Origin: Arthrobacter ulcerisalmonis
GTDB lineage: Bacteria > Actinomycetota > Actinomycetes > Actinomycetales > Micrococcaceae
NCBI RefSeq assembly: GCF_900609065.1
Contig: NZ_UXAU01000018.1
Location: 1 to 64,000, forward strand
Length of the DNA: 64,000 nucleotides
Direction: 5' to 3'
The notes under the pieces are model-generated. The model ran no database searches. It saw nothing but the letters and a program-made list of their open reading frames with translations, and was not told the DNA's origin. Both the position numbers and the translations under genes were made by a program. How positions within the stretch are numbered: the first letter of the stretch is position 1; every line of letters begins with the position of its first letter. Positions 48,989 through 57,923 of the stretch are shown one piece after another.

Positions 48989-49014
48989 GTGAGACATCGA
49001 TCATGGGGGATGAG

Positions 49015-50613
49015 ATGCCGCAAAACTTGAGTTGGGACTTTATCCCCGTGGGCCTTCTGCTTGGTCCGTTCTTCTTGGTGACCGTCATCTACCTGGTCCT
49101 GCGCTGGGTGGTTCGGATTCCCGGCGGCGGCGTCTCGCCCGTTTCGGTGACGCAACATGCCTTGTGGGTGGGTGTCATTGGCTGGTTGGCCAGTTCACTA
49201 CAGTCCGCGGGTATGATCGGCATCCTGCCCAACAACGGCGACGGCCCGCTGACCAACGCACTGACGATCATTCCTGTGTTGGCCTGGCCCATCCTGGGCG
49301 TGCTCGCAGTCCACGGCATCGGCCAGGTGAGCTACCCCGGCCATCGGCTGGAGCGGCGCCAAGCCACCCTGGAGGTCCGCAGGATCCGGGATTTCCTGCC
49401 GGTCACGCTCGGCTGGGTGACGCTGGCGATTTTCGTGCTGGCAGCTCTCCAGATTGCCGTGGTGGCCACCCTGCCCGGATTTTCGCCGCGGCCTTTCAGC
49501 GGCGGCGAGGTGGCTACTCTCGGCGCAGACGGACGCATCGCCGGCCTAACAGTGGCTGCCTACCTGGGTTTGGCGCTCTTGGTCTTGGCCATGGGGACCT
49601 GGGCTGTACTGTTACTGATCACGCGCCGTCGTCAGCTGGAAGCACTCGACCCAGACGACAACGCAACCCTACGGACCATCGCCATGAACCGGTTGCTGCG
49701 GACAGTGGCCACTGTAGCCTCTGGCCTGACTGCGATCGCGGGGAACTTCGCGGTCCGGCCCGAGCCAGAGAATGGCTCGGGTTCCTGGACCAACGTGATG
49801 GGAATCGTCAACCTCGTGGTCCTCCTGGCCATGTGGCGGTGGGCACCACCCACGTTGGCCTTCGGAAGTCCAGCAAACACCCGGGTCCAGGCCGCCGCCA
49901 TCCCCGAAAGTCAGCCATCCACCAAGCTCGTCGTGTCCCTCGGGCCGGCGATGTGGCTCGGCGCCATCGTACCGATGCTGCTGTTGCTGGCGGTCATGGG
50001 TCCGCTAACCCAGCCCGCTGTCATCGTCGCCGTGGGTGCGGCGGGGGTTCTGGGCGTGCTGGCATTCGGAGAAATTTTGCTGCACGTCAATTACGGCGCG
50101 ACGAGCGCCTCTGCCGAACGTCCACCACTCATTCGCGCTGCAGCGGTAGTCACCGGTCTGGCCTTGGCGGTCCTGGCCGTCGCCATCGTGACGGTGGCAC
50201 TGCGCCAGGCCGCACTCGGCGCTCCCCCCGACTGGGTTGCCACGGCCATAGCCGGCGCAGCCGTCCTGCTCATGGCCGTGGGGCCGATTGCCCTTCTCCT
50301 TCGTCGACGACCGCTAAGCGACTCAACACCTGGGCTCGACGCTGCCCTGCGAGGAATCACCTTGCACCGCGTTCTCAGGACGGTAACGGCCTGCTCGGTG
50401 GTCCAGGCTGGCGTCCTCTTCTCCGTTTCTGCTCCGTCTCTGCAGGCCCGCTGGCCCCTGAATCCCGGCCCCTCCGCAATCATCTGGCAGGGAGCACCGC
50501 TGGCCGGGGCCTTCCTGATCGTCCTAGGGATTGCCGTTGCCCTCGTTCCGCTGCGCCGGCTCATCACCAACCAGGCACCCAGTGTCCGTTCCGCGGCGGA
50601 CGCCGTACCTTGA
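49015..50613 (+). CDS. Multi-pass membrane protein of the GntR/thyA operon
   Basis: A 532-residue protein with 12 or more hydrophobic helices and short basic loops. Two short similar Arg-rich loops (ITRRRQLEALDPDDNATLR near 204-222, LLRRRPLSDSTPGLDAALR near 423-441) each precede a conserved (A/G)MNRLLRTV/ITLHRVLRTV helix, suggesting an internal duplication. The ATG at 49015 has GGGGGAT ahead; ATG 49003 is the alternative. It ends TTGA, overlapping the GntR gene. It has no known family; by context it is a permease-like partner of the regulator. Confidence 0.85.
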   Translation: MPQNLSWDFIPVGLLLGPFFLVTVIYLVLRWVVRIPGGGVSPVSVTQHALWVGVIGWLASSLQSAGMIGILPNNGDGPLTNALTIIPVLAWPILGVLAVHGIGQVSYPGHRLERRQATLEVRRIRDFLPVTLGWVTLAIFVLAALQIAVVATLPGFSPRPFSGGEVATLGADGRIAGLTVAAYLGLALLVLAMGTWAVLLLITRRRQLEALDPDDNATLRTIAMNRLLRTVATVASGLTAIAGNFAVRPEPENGSGSWTNVMGIVNLVVLLAMWRWAPPTLAFGSPANTRVQAAAIPESQPSTKLVVSLGPAMWLGAIVPMLLLLAVMGPLTQPAVIVAVGAAGVLGVLAFGEILLHVNYGATSASAERPPLIRAAAVVTGLALAVLAVAIVTVALRQAALGAPPDWVATAIAGAAVLLMAVGPIALLLRRRPLSDSTPGLDAALRGITLHRVLRTVTACSVVQAGVLFSVSAPSLQARWPLNPGPSAIIWQGAPLAGAFLIVLGIAVALVPLRRLITNQAPSVRSAADAVP

Positions 50614-51062
50614 GCGCAGGCATCACGGTGGACCTCGGTTCCGCCACAGCCCCCTACGAACAAATCCGCTCCCAGATCGCTTCCCTGGTGGCGCTGGGCG
50701 AGCTCACCCCAGCCACCAAACTTCCCTCGGTGCGAAGCCTGGCCGCCGACCTTGGCATCGCCGCCGGAACGGTGGCCCGGGCGTACAAGGAACTTGAGGC
50801 TGCTGGTGTGGTGCAATCACGACGGCGGGGCGGCACCATCGTGGCGACCCGTCCACCCGGACCTGCTGGGCACGCCGCTGCTGGTTCCCATGGCGAAGGC
50901 GAGGCGGCGCCCGCCGCAGCGGACCTCGCCGAGGTTCGCGTCGCCGTCGACCGTTACATCAAACTGGGCCGCCGCGCGGGGCTGGCCGATGAGGTTTTGG
51001 TGGACCTGGTCCGCGGCAGGCTACGCCAGGACGGGCCCGCCGCCGGTAGACTTGGGACGTGA
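50610..51062 (+). CDS. YtrA-like GntR-family transcriptional regulator
   Basis: A 150-residue regulator. The winged helix (residues about 1-75) includes [18 protein letters not shown] and [20 protein letters not shown], then [10 protein letters not shown]; the C-terminus is a short Ala/Glu-rich dimerisation tail, as in the YtrA subfamily. Start is TTG 50610, overlapping the membrane-protein stop by 4 bases; stop overlaps thyA as GTGA. It probably binds the palindrome at 48969-48988 and controls the whole unit, including thyA and folA. Confidence 0.88.
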   Translation: MSAGITVDLGSATAPYEQIRSQIASLVALGELTPATKLPSVRSLAADLGIAAGTVARAYKELEAAGVVQSRRRGGTIVATRPPGPAGHAAAGSHGEGEAAPAAADLAEVRVAVDRYIKLGRRAGLADEVLVDLVRGRLRQDGPAAGRLGT

Positions 51063-51862
51063 GTATTGCTACCCCCTACGAAGACCTGCTTCGCGACGTC
51101 CTGGCTGAGGGCACGCATAAATCGGATCGAACGGGAACGGGAACCACCAGCGTTTTCGGCCGACAGATGCGGTTCGATCTGGCCACGAGCTTCCCGCTGA
51201 TCACCACCAAACGGGTCCACTTCAAGTCCGTGGCCGTGGAGCTGCTGTGGTTCCTGCGCGGCGAATCGAACGTCCGTTGGATGCAGGAGCAAGGCGTTAC
51301 CATCTGGAACGAATGGGCGGACGCTGACGGTGAACTAGGACCGGTCTACGGCGTCCAGTGGCGCAGCTGGCCCACCCCAGCCGGCGGCCACATCGACCAG
51401 ATTGCCGAGCTGGTGGAGAACCTCAAGGCCAACCCTGACTCCCGCCGTCACATCGTCTCCGCCTGGAACGTCTCCGAACTCAGCGACATGGCTTTGCCGC
51501 CTTGCCACGCTTTCTTCCAGTTCTACGTGGCGGACGGCAAACTCTCCTGCCAGCTGTACCAGCGCTCCGCGGACATGTTCCTGGGTGTGCCCTTCAACAT
51601 CGCCTCTTACGCCCTGCTGACCTGCATGGTTGCTCAGCAGGTGGGGCTTGAGCCCGGCGAATTCGTCTGGACCGGCGGCGATGTCCACATCTATGAGAAC
51701 CACATGGACCAGGTCCTCAAGCAGCTGGCGCGTGAACCTTACGAGTACCCCCAGCTGAAGATCACCCGCACCCCGGACTCGATCTTCGAGTACACCCTTG
51801 ACGACTTCGAGGTGGTCGATTACCAGCACCACCCCACCATCAAGGCACCGATCGCCGTATGA
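51059..51862 (+). CDS. thyA: Thymidylate synthase
   Basis: A 267-residue enzyme that methylates dUMP with methylene-[14 protein letters not shown] has the catalytic Cys near residue 149; [19 protein letters not shown] and the C-terminal KAPIAV are conserved. GTG start at 51059. GTGA overlap with the GntR gene and ATGA overlap with folA, so it is translated within the same unit. Confidence 0.97.
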   Translation: MSIATPYEDLLRDVLAEGTHKSDRTGTGTTSVFGRQMRFDLATSFPLITTKRVHFKSVAVELLWFLRGESNVRWMQEQGVTIWNEWADADGELGPVYGVQWRSWPTPAGGHIDQIAELVENLKANPDSRRHIVSAWNVSELSDMALPPCHAFFQFYVADGKLSCQLYQRSADMFLGVPFNIASYALLTCMVAQQVGLEPGEFVWTGGDVHIYENHMDQVLKQLAREPYEYPQLKITRTPDSIFEYTLDDFEVVDYQHHPTIKAPIAV

Positions 51863-52434
51863 CTGCCGTGAACCCGCAAGCTTTCACGGAGCAGCTAGCT
51901 ACTACTCTGACCGGCGTTGGCCTGGTGTGGGCGCAGACCCCTGCCGGTGTGATCGGCATGGCGGGGGACATGCCGTGGCACCTGCCGGAGGACCTCAAGC
52001 ACTTCAACCGCCTCACCTCCGGGCACCCGGTCATCATGGGCCGCAAAACGTGGTTGTCCTTCCCTGACAAGTACCGCCCCCTCCCCCGCCGCACCAATAT
52101 CGTCATCACCCGGCAGAAAAGCTGGGCTGACACGCCTGAGGCCGCGGGCGCCGTCGTGGTTTCCTCCCTGGACGACGCCCTCCTCGAGTCGCAATTCGCC
52201 CCCGGCAGCGAGATGGTGTGGATCCTGGGCGGCGGCGAGATCTTTCGGCAATCGGCCGAACTCGCCAACACCGCCGTGGTCACCACCATCGACGTGACGG
52301 CCGACGGCGACACCTACGCTCCCGAGCTCAGCGCCGTATGGGCGGCCACCACCGCAAGCCCCGCCGACGGCTGGCTGACCGCCGCCAACGGCACCCGATA
52401 CCGCTTCACCTCATGGACAAGAACCGAAAGCTAG
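51859..52434 (+). CDS. folA: Dihydrofolate reductase
   Basis: A 191-residue NADPH-dependent enzyme that regenerates THF for thyA. Contains [16 protein letters not shown] (substrate and cofactor region, near residues 34-49), [18 protein letters not shown] and GGGEIFRQ near 123-130. A 12-residue N-terminal extension is longer than in E. coli DHFR. ATG overlaps the thyA stop. Confidence 0.95.
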   Translation: MTAVNPQAFTEQLATTLTGVGLVWAQTPAGVIGMAGDMPWHLPEDLKHFNRLTSGHPVIMGRKTWLSFPDKYRPLPRRTNIVITRQKSWADTPEAAGAVVVSSLDDALLESQFAPGSEMVWILGGGEIFRQSAELANTAVVTTIDVTADGDTYAPELSAVWAATTASPADGWLTAANGTRYRFTSWTRTES

Positions 52435-52436
52435 GC

Positions 52437-52655
52437 ATGCTCAAAAAACCCGAAACCCTGTTCGTCCTGGGCTACATGCTGCTGCCCCTGTTGGGCCTGC
52501 TGTCCGCCATCGTGGGACTGACCATGATTCTCGGCGGCAACAAGATCGCTGGGGCGATTGTCCTGGTGGTGGTAACTCAGCTATTCACGTTCGGCGCCTA
52601 CTTTGCGATCCGCGCCCGCAAGAACGCCCTCCTGGCAGAAGCGGACCGCGCGTAG
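52437..52655 (+). CDS. Small two-helix membrane protein
   Basis: A 72-residue protein (MLKKPETLFVLGYMLLPLLG) with helices at about residues 9-33 and 37-60, and a basic end. Two bases after folA, so it may be part of the thyA-folA unit. No known function. Confidence 0.8.
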   Translation: MLKKPETLFVLGYMLLPLLGLLSAIVGLTMILGGNKIAGAIVLVVVTQLFTFGAYFAIRARKNALLAEADRA

Positions 52656-52714
52656 CCCTACTGTCGTGACGTAACCGACTGCACCTGGCACGCCGGGAAG
52701 TCTAAACTGGTCCA

Positions 52715-53845
52715 ATGACTACAGCAGCTACCCCTTCTGTCGGCCTGGTCGGATGGCGCGGCATGGTGGGCTCCGTCCTCATGCAGCGCATGCAGGACGA
52801 GGGCGACTTCGCCAACATCAACCCGGTCTTCTTCTCCACGTCCAACGCGGGCGGTGCCGCCCCGTCCTTCGCCGACGGCGCAGGCAAGCTCGAAGACGCG
52901 TTCGACCTTGAGACGCTGGCCAAGCTGCCCATTATTGTCACCGCCCAGGGCGGCGACTACACCAAGCAAGTCCACAGCGACCTGCGCGGTCGCGGCTGGG
53001 ACGGCCTCTGGATCGATGCCGCCTCCACCCTGCGGATGAACGACGATTCGATCATTGTGCTCGATCCGATCAACCGCGACGTCATCGACAAGGGCCTGGT
53101 CAACGGCACCCGCGACTACATCGGCGGCAACTGCACCGTGTCCTGCATGCTCATGGGCCTGGGCGGACTCTTCAAAAATGACCTGGTCGAATGGGGCACC
53201 TCCATGACCTACCAGGCTGCCTCCGGTGGCGGGGCCCGGCACATGCGCGAGCTGCTCAGCCAGTTCGGCACGCTCAACGCCGAGGTCAGCACGGAACTGG
53301 ACGACCCGGCGTCGGCCATCCTCGAGATTGACCGCAAGGTCCTGGCCCACCAGCGCACGGACATCGACGCCACCCAGTTCGGCGTTCCGCTCGCCGGCTC
53401 CCTGATCCCCTGGATCGACGCGGACCTGGGCAACGGGCAGTCCAAAGAAGAGTGGAAAGCAGGTGTGGAGACCAACAAGATCCTGGGCACGTCCGAGGAA
53501 AACCGCATCATCATGGACGGGCTCTGCATCCGTATCGGCGCCATGCGCTCACACTCCCAGGCGCTGACCCTGAAGCTCCGTGAAGACCTGCCGGTGGCGG
53601 AGATCGAGTCGCTCCTGGCCGCCGACAACGAATGGGCCAAGGTGGTTCCCAACACGAAGGAAGCATCCATGGCGGATCTGACCCCCGTGGCTGCGTCCGG
53701 AACCCTGGACATCCCCGTGGGCCGAATCCGCAAGATGGAGATGGGCCCGAACTACATCAGCGCCTTCACTGTGGGCGACCAGCTCCTCTGGGGTGCAGCC
53801 GAACCGCTCCGGAGGATGCTGAACATCGCCACGGGCAGCCTGTAG
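52715..53845 (+). CDS. asd: Aspartate-semialdehyde dehydrogenase, E. coli-type
   Basis: A 376-residue enzyme of lysine, threonine and methionine synthesis. The N-terminus [19 protein letters not shown] and the catalytic [11 protein letters not shown] (Cys near residue 140) match the long proteobacterial form; most actinobacteria have a shorter (about 345-residue) form with different N-terminal sequence. A leaderless-type -10 TAAACT lies at 52703-52708, six bases before the ATG, and no ribosome site is visible. Followed by a strong terminator. Confidence 0.95.
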   Translation: MTTAATPSVGLVGWRGMVGSVLMQRMQDEGDFANINPVFFSTSNAGGAAPSFADGAGKLEDAFDLETLAKLPIIVTAQGGDYTKQVHSDLRGRGWDGLWIDAASTLRMNDDSIIVLDPINRDVIDKGLVNGTRDYIGGNCTVSCMLMGLGGLFKNDLVEWGTSMTYQAASGGGARHMRELLSQFGTLNAEVSTELDDPASAILEIDRKVLAHQRTDIDATQFGVPLAGSLIPWIDADLGNGQSKEEWKAGVETNKILGTSEENRIIMDGLCIRIGAMRSHSQALTLKLREDLPVAEIESLLAADNEWAKVVPNTKEASMADLTPVAASGTLDIPVGRIRKMEMGPNYISAFTVGDQLLWGAAEPLRRMLNIATGSL

Positions 53846-53882
53846 CGTTCGCCTATTAGGTGGGGAGCGGACCCGGCTAAGA

Positions 53883-53972
53883 CGGCCCTGCCCCGCTTCA
53901 CTTCGCGTATCGGCGGCCCTGGCCCGCATAAGCGGTGTGCTGGGCAGCACCGCTTATGCGGGCCAGGGCCGC
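53883..53972. repeat. Hairpin repeat (terminator-like) downstream of asd
   Basis: A perfect 25-bp stem (53913-53937 with 53948-53972) is followed by TTT. It lies between asd and a convergent gene, so it can terminate both. A partial copy of the same sequence (GGCCCTGCCCCGC) lies just upstream at 53884-53896, and a related hairpin is at 55029-55086. Confidence 0.85.
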
Positions 53973-53981
53973 TTTCGTGTT

Positions 53982-54947
53982 CTAGTGCCGCTCCTGCGGT
54001 CCAGAGTGCCGGGCCAGAAAGGCCAGCAGGCGCCCTTTCAGCTCCGGGGACCGGCCCAGCAGGTCCCAGTTGATACGGAACACCGCCCAGCCGTCCTGAA
54101 CCAGCGTGTTCTCCCGGTTGCGCTCTGCCAAGAGTGCCTCGGCCGTTGGCCTGTAGTCGAAGTACTTTGCCTCGCCGTCGAACTCGATCAGGATCCGAGT
54201 GGCGGGATCGGCAAAATCCGCACGGAACACACCGTTGGCTGTGGGGATCTGCACCTGCGGCACGAACTGGTGCATGCCAAAGGAGTGCAGCAAGAGCCTG
54301 GTCCGGGTCTCCCCTGCAGATTCGGACCGGCTGTCCAAGACATTCAGCAGGTTCTCGGCCCGCCGGCTCCCCCGCTTCTGCCCGAGTTGCAGCTGGTGGC
54401 GCAGGCCGGCCATCCGCGCGCCTTTGCGCAATGCATGGTCCCCAATGACAGCTGCTTGCTCCAGAGGCAGAATCCGGGCGCAATCCAAGACAGTCCGTTC
54501 GAGGCTGGTGGCCAAGATTTCCCTCCCGTCCCGGGTCCGGAGGGTTGCTCTGTCTGCTGGTTGCAGGATGGCCCGGTGGGTCCGGACATCTTTTCCGGCA
54601 CTTGTCCGGGAATTCGCGTAGTCCGTGGTGACGTGGATCAGGGGCGATGCACCCCATACGTCGCATTCGTGCAGCCGGGCCGCACTCACATGGCTGTAGC
54701 GTGAGTTACCTCCGGTGGACTCATAATGGGCCTGGATCTTCAGGGCGTCCCTGATCCACGGCTTGGCCGCCCGCCAGCTTGCCTGCTGGACGTAGGCGCC
54801 CCGGCGGGGCCGAAGAATGAGCCCGGCGCGGACCGCCGCCGTCAGGACTCTGTCGTCCAGTCCGGCGGCAGTCAACTGACGCGTTGAAGCGACGGTGCTG
54901 GTTGGCCAAGCTGTGTCCAGGAGGGCTTGGATCTTACTTTCGTTCAT
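53982..54947 (-). CDS. Protein with N-terminal AbiEi-like winged helix and C-terminal DUF559/VSR-like nuclease fold
   Basis: A 321-residue protein. The N-terminal 70 residues resemble AbiEi-type antitoxin winged helices (TSTVASTRQLTAAGLDDRVL, then GLILRPRRGAYV). Residues about 210-310 match the restriction-endonuclease-like DUF559 fold: FRADFADPATRILIEFDGEAKYF holds the catalytic-type Asp/Glu and Lys, and RENTLVQDGWAVFRINWD the last strand. Nuclease activity is inferred. Start is an ATG at 54947 with CAGCCT six bases upstream. It is flanked by two copies of a hairpin repeat and no cognate toxin gene is next to it. Confidence 0.78.
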   Translation of the reverse strand: MNESKIQALLDTAWPTSTVASTRQLTAAGLDDRVLTAAVRAGLILRPRRGAYVQQASWRAAKPWIRDALKIQAHYESTGGNSRYSHVSAARLHECDVWGASPLIHVTTDYANSRTSAGKDVRTHRAILQPADRATLRTRDGREILATSLERTVLDCARILPLEQAAVIGDHALRKGARMAGLRHQLQLGQKRGSRRAENLLNVLDSRSESAGETRTRLLLHSFGMHQFVPQVQIPTANGVFRADFADPATRILIEFDGEAKYFDYRPTAEALLAERNRENTLVQDGWAVFRINWDLLGRSPELKGRLLAFLARHSGPQERH

Positions 54948-55028
54948 GGACCAAGGCTGGCGCGTGGCTGGTTATCAAGGGAGAGGGCAGAGACGTCATG
55001 TGGATAATTCGAGGCGCCGCCATCATCA

Positions 55029-55086
55029 GCGGCCCTGGCCCGCAGGAACGGCGCTGCCCAGCACCGCTTATGCGGGGCAGGGCCGC
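55029..55086. repeat. Second copy of the GGCCCTGGCCCGCA hairpin repeat
   Basis: An imperfect hairpin with outer arms of 16 bases (one mismatch) shares the 30-base segment CAGCACCGCTTATGCGGG to GGGCCGCTTTCG with the copy at 53913-53972. It flanks the 53982-54947 gene on its other side, in the convergent spacer with 55105-56301. Confidence 0.8.
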
Positions 55087-55104
55087 TTTCGCCACCAGAG
55101 GGGG

Positions 55105-56301
55105 TTAGTTCGCCAGGAACGCCCGGTATCCGCGGGCAGCTTTCTCCAGTGCGGCCTGCGCCGTGGGGCCCAACGGCCGGGTTTCATCAAATAGTTCAGG
55201 TACGACGGCGGCCCCCGGCCCAGTGCCTGCCAGCGACCAGGTGCCCACCACTTCGCCGGCCGCCACCACTGTTTTCTTGAAAACCCCGTTGTTGCCGGGA
55301 ACAATCTTGTCCGCGTGCTCCGGCGGCAGGACCAGACTGCGGTCCTGGTAGCCCAGCACGAACTCGTCGAAGCCTGGCAGGAGCAGCACCGACCGTGCAC
55401 CGGGCAGTCCCGAATCCAGGAGTTCCGCAGTTTCCGGCGAGAGCCAGTATTCAGTCCCTTTCACGTCGAGGGCCACCAACTGATCCCGAATATCGGCCAA
55501 TGCTGCCCGAACTTCCGTCAGCGGCAACTGCGTCCACCACGCGAAGTCGCGAACCGTTGCTGGCCCATGGCTCCGTAAGTACCTGAGCAGGAACTCGGCC
55601 ACAGCTTCTTCTCTGGGAAGCCGGCGCGAGGTACGAATCCAGTCCTCGAATGCCACCAACAGCTGCTGATTGCCTGACATGGGTCCCTGCACCAGCCAGC
55701 CATGCCTGCAAAGAGTGCCAAGGATGTGAATCCCGCGCTGGCCGGTGGTGGGTTGGCCTGCAGCCTCAAACTCTTTGAAAAGGTCCGGCCTGCTGACCGG
55801 TCCACCAGCGGCGATGCGGGTCAACGCCACGTCCCGCGCCTTCTCAATGTCCGCCCACGAGATGTCCAAGTCACGGAACCGCGCTGCGATGCTCCGGGTG
55901 AGCTTCTCGGCCGTTAGATCCAGCATCCAGCCGAGATCCTCTGGTGCCACTAGGTGAAGTGTCCCGCGCATGGGCCAGGACCGCACAATGCGCCCAGTAT
56001 CCAAGGCGGTCCGGACAGCACTGATCCCAGCACCAGGAGCACGGGAGCCAACGGCCCACAAGGCTGCCGGCAGGTCCTGCGCCTGAATGGCCGTAAGCCA
56101 GCGGACAACCCCTGCCACTCGGGCGACCCCAGCGGAGTAGGCGGAAGATTTTGCAGCGGCTGGTCCGGCAACGGCGGCAGACTTCGCTGCGGCGGGTCCG
56201 GCCACACCAGTGGGTCCTGCACCGCCTGGAACCAAGCCTTGCGCAGCCAGCCGCAGCCTACCGACGGTCCGGCCGTCCAGTCCTCGCGCTGCTCCCGCCA
56301 T
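55105..56301 (-). CDS. HTH_42/AlkZ-like winged-helix DNA-binding protein
   Basis: A 398-residue protein of the HTH_42 (YcaQ/AlkZ) superfamily. The first 50 residues include two copies of an AGPAAAKS-like repeat. TAIQAQD near residues 71-77 holds the QxQ-type catalytic motif of AlkZ glycosylases, RGTLHLVAPEDLGW near 118-131 and the YLRSHGPATVRDFAWWT winged helix near 239-256 are typical. A DNA-repair glycosylase role is inferred. TAGGAT six bases before the ATG (leaderless pattern). Divergent from the 56356 gene with a 54-base gap. Confidence 0.85.
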   Translation of the reverse strand: MAGAARGLDGRTVGRLRLAAQGLVPGGAGPTGVAGPAAAKSAAVAGPAAAKSSAYSAGVARVAGVVRWLTAIQAQDLPAALWAVGSRAPGAGISAVRTALDTGRIVRSWPMRGTLHLVAPEDLGWMLDLTAEKLTRSIAARFRDLDISWADIEKARDVALTRIAAGGPVSRPDLFKEFEAAGQPTTGQRGIHILGTLCRHGWLVQGPMSGNQQLLVAFEDWIRTSRRLPREEAVAEFLLRYLRSHGPATVRDFAWWTQLPLTEVRAALADIRDQLVALDVKGTEYWLSPETAELLDSGLPGARSVLLLPGFDEFVLGYQDRSLVLPPEHADKIVPGNNGVFKKTVVAAGEVVGTWSLAGTGPGAAVVPELFDETRPLGPTAQAALEKAARGYRAFLAN

Positions 56302-56355
56302 GGCCCCATCCTAGGGCTGGATTGCCTCGACCGGCAGGGCAACTAGGCTGGAAGC

Positions 56356-56859
56356 ATGACTTTGGGGAGTTTTTGGGGACTGCTTGCGCGCAGCACGAGG
56401 TGGTGGCTGGCGCTGGGCACAGTCTCGGTCGTCGTTGGAACTGGCCTGAGCGCCTTGGCGCTGACCGAGCTTACGCCACGTCCCGCAGCCCTGCTTCCCG
56501 CCCTAGGGTTCAGCCTCGGCGGTGGATATGCGGTGCTCTTCCCGGGCTTGCGCACCTGCACCGGTGGAGTCCGGATCCACCGCGGCTGGACACAGCATCC
56601 ACTGGCAGGAAGGGTGCTGTACATCAGTTCGCTGATCCTCGCCGTGGCCGGACTCGCCGCCTGCATCGCGACCGGAATCAGGATGCCTGACGCATCGAAA
56701 ATCTTGGTCTGGCTGGTGATGGGCCTTTACCTGGCGCTCGTGGGCTGGTCCGCAGCCGTGATCGGCGCCGCAGCCCGCTTCACGGCAGTCCGCAACGCAG
56801 CGACCAGCGAAGCCCACGCAGCCCGTCCAGCTGTTGGCGTTACAGCTCCAACCCGATGA
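56356..56859 (+). CDS. Membrane protein of unknown function
   Basis: A 167-residue protein with four membrane helices (about 17-36, 45-63, 85-106, 113-137) and a short basic C-terminus. TAGGCT lies exactly six bases before the ATG. Its 3' end overlaps murB (convergent) by 20 bases. No family recognised. Confidence 0.75.
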   Translation: MTLGSFWGLLARSTRWWLALGTVSVVVGTGLSALALTELTPRPAALLPALGFSLGGGYAVLFPGLRTCTGGVRIHRGWTQHPLAGRVLYISSLILAVAGLAACIATGIRMPDASKILVWLVMGLYLALVGWSAAVIGAAARFTAVRNAATSEAHAARPAVGVTAPTR

Positions 56860-57901
56860 GCAACGGTTCTGGGTGCAGCACAATACCGAAGTGACGTTCG
56901 ACGCCGTCCCGCACCTCCCGCGCCACGGCCACCAAATCAGCGGCGCTGGCTGAGCCGCGGTTCGTAATTGCCAGCGTGTGCTTGGTGGACAGGGCAGCCC
57001 GGCCGGCAGCAACCGAGTCCGCGTCGAGGCCAAAGCCTTTCCCGAAACCCGCGCGATCAATGAGCCACGCGGCTGACAGCTTCACCAGTTCCCCCTCAGG
57101 GAAGCGCGGCGCATCGGCCGGCAATGTTGCGGCGAGCTCCGGGCTGACGATCGGATTGGTGAAGAAGGACCCGGTAGAATAGGTGTCGCGATCGGCGGCG
57201 TCCAGCACCATGCCTTTGCTGGCGCGGAGTCGGAGCACCTCTCGGCGAACATCGTTGGCGTAGGCGCGTTTACCCACCTCGACGCCCAGCGAGCGGGCGA
57301 GTTCGGCGTAGCGGATAGGCGCGCTCATCCGTCCCAGCGGCAGTTGGAATTCCACCGTCAGCACCACATAGCGCGGCGACCCGTCAACGGTGGACTGTTT
57401 GAGGATCGAGTCCCGGTAGCCGAATTTAAGCTCCGAGGAGGTGAACGTCTGGACAGCGTTGCGCTGCCGGTCCCAGGTGCGTACGGCGGCGATGGTCTGG
57501 GAGACGTCGGCGCCGTAGGCACCCACGTTTTGGACCGGCGTCGCGCCCGTTGAGCCGGGGATTCCGGACAGCGCCTCGATGCCGGACCACGCGTGCAGCA
57601 CGGCGTGGGAAACGAGGGCGTCCCAGTTGTGGCCGGCCTGCACCACCACCGCCACGCCGCCGCAGGAGTCCTCCGCGTTGACCGTGAACCCCTCAGAGGC
57701 GATCCGCAGGACCGTCCCAGGGAACCCGGCGTCGGACACCACAAGATTGGATCCGCCGCCCACGATCAGCAACTGTTCCCCGGCGGCGTCGGCCGTCCGG
57801 ACGGCGTCGATGATCTCGGCCTCAGTGGTGGCCTCGATGAACGTTCCGGCGGGGCCGCCAACGGCCGCGGTGGTCAGCTGCGAAAGCAAAGTGGGAGTCA
57901 C
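56840..57901 (-). CDS. murB: UDP-N-acetylenolpyruvoylglucosamine reductase
   Basis: A 353-residue FAD enzyme that makes UDP-MurNAc, the second step of peptidoglycan precursor synthesis. GGGSNLVVSD near residues 48-57 is the FAD site, YSTGSFFTNPIVS near 240-252 holds the catalytic Ser, and GVERHFGIVLHPEPLLIG ends the protein. GTG start at 57901 with TAAGGT six bases upstream (leaderless pattern). Confidence 0.96.
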   Translation of the reverse strand: MTPTLLSQLTTAAVGGPAGTFIEATTEAEIIDAVRTADAAGEQLLIVGGGSNLVVSDAGFPGTVLRIASEGFTVNAEDSCGGVAVVVQAGHNWDALVSHAVLHAWSGIEALSGIPGSTGATPVQNVGAYGADVSQTIAAVRTWDRQRNAVQTFTSSELKFGYRDSILKQSTVDGSPRYVVLTVEFQLPLGRMSAPIRYAELARSLGVEVGKRAYANDVRREVLRLRASKGMVLDAADRDTYSTGSFFTNPIVSPELAATLPADAPRFPEGELVKLSAAWLIDRAGFGKGFGLDADSVAAGRAALSTKHTLAITNRGSASAADLVAVAREVRDGVERHFGIVLHPEPLLIGLEL

Positions 57902-57923
57902 CCCACCACCTTACAAGGGAAAG

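Noticed and set aside
49032..50609. Long frame in the GntR frame running through the membrane gene
   Set aside because: Only the last 150 codons (from 50610) have GntR homology; the rest is the wrong frame of the membrane protein gene and is very Arg/Gly/His-rich.
53982..55086. Gene plus flanking hairpins as an insertion sequence
   Set aside because: The protein has no transposase motif and no target-site duplication was found; kept only as a repeat finding.
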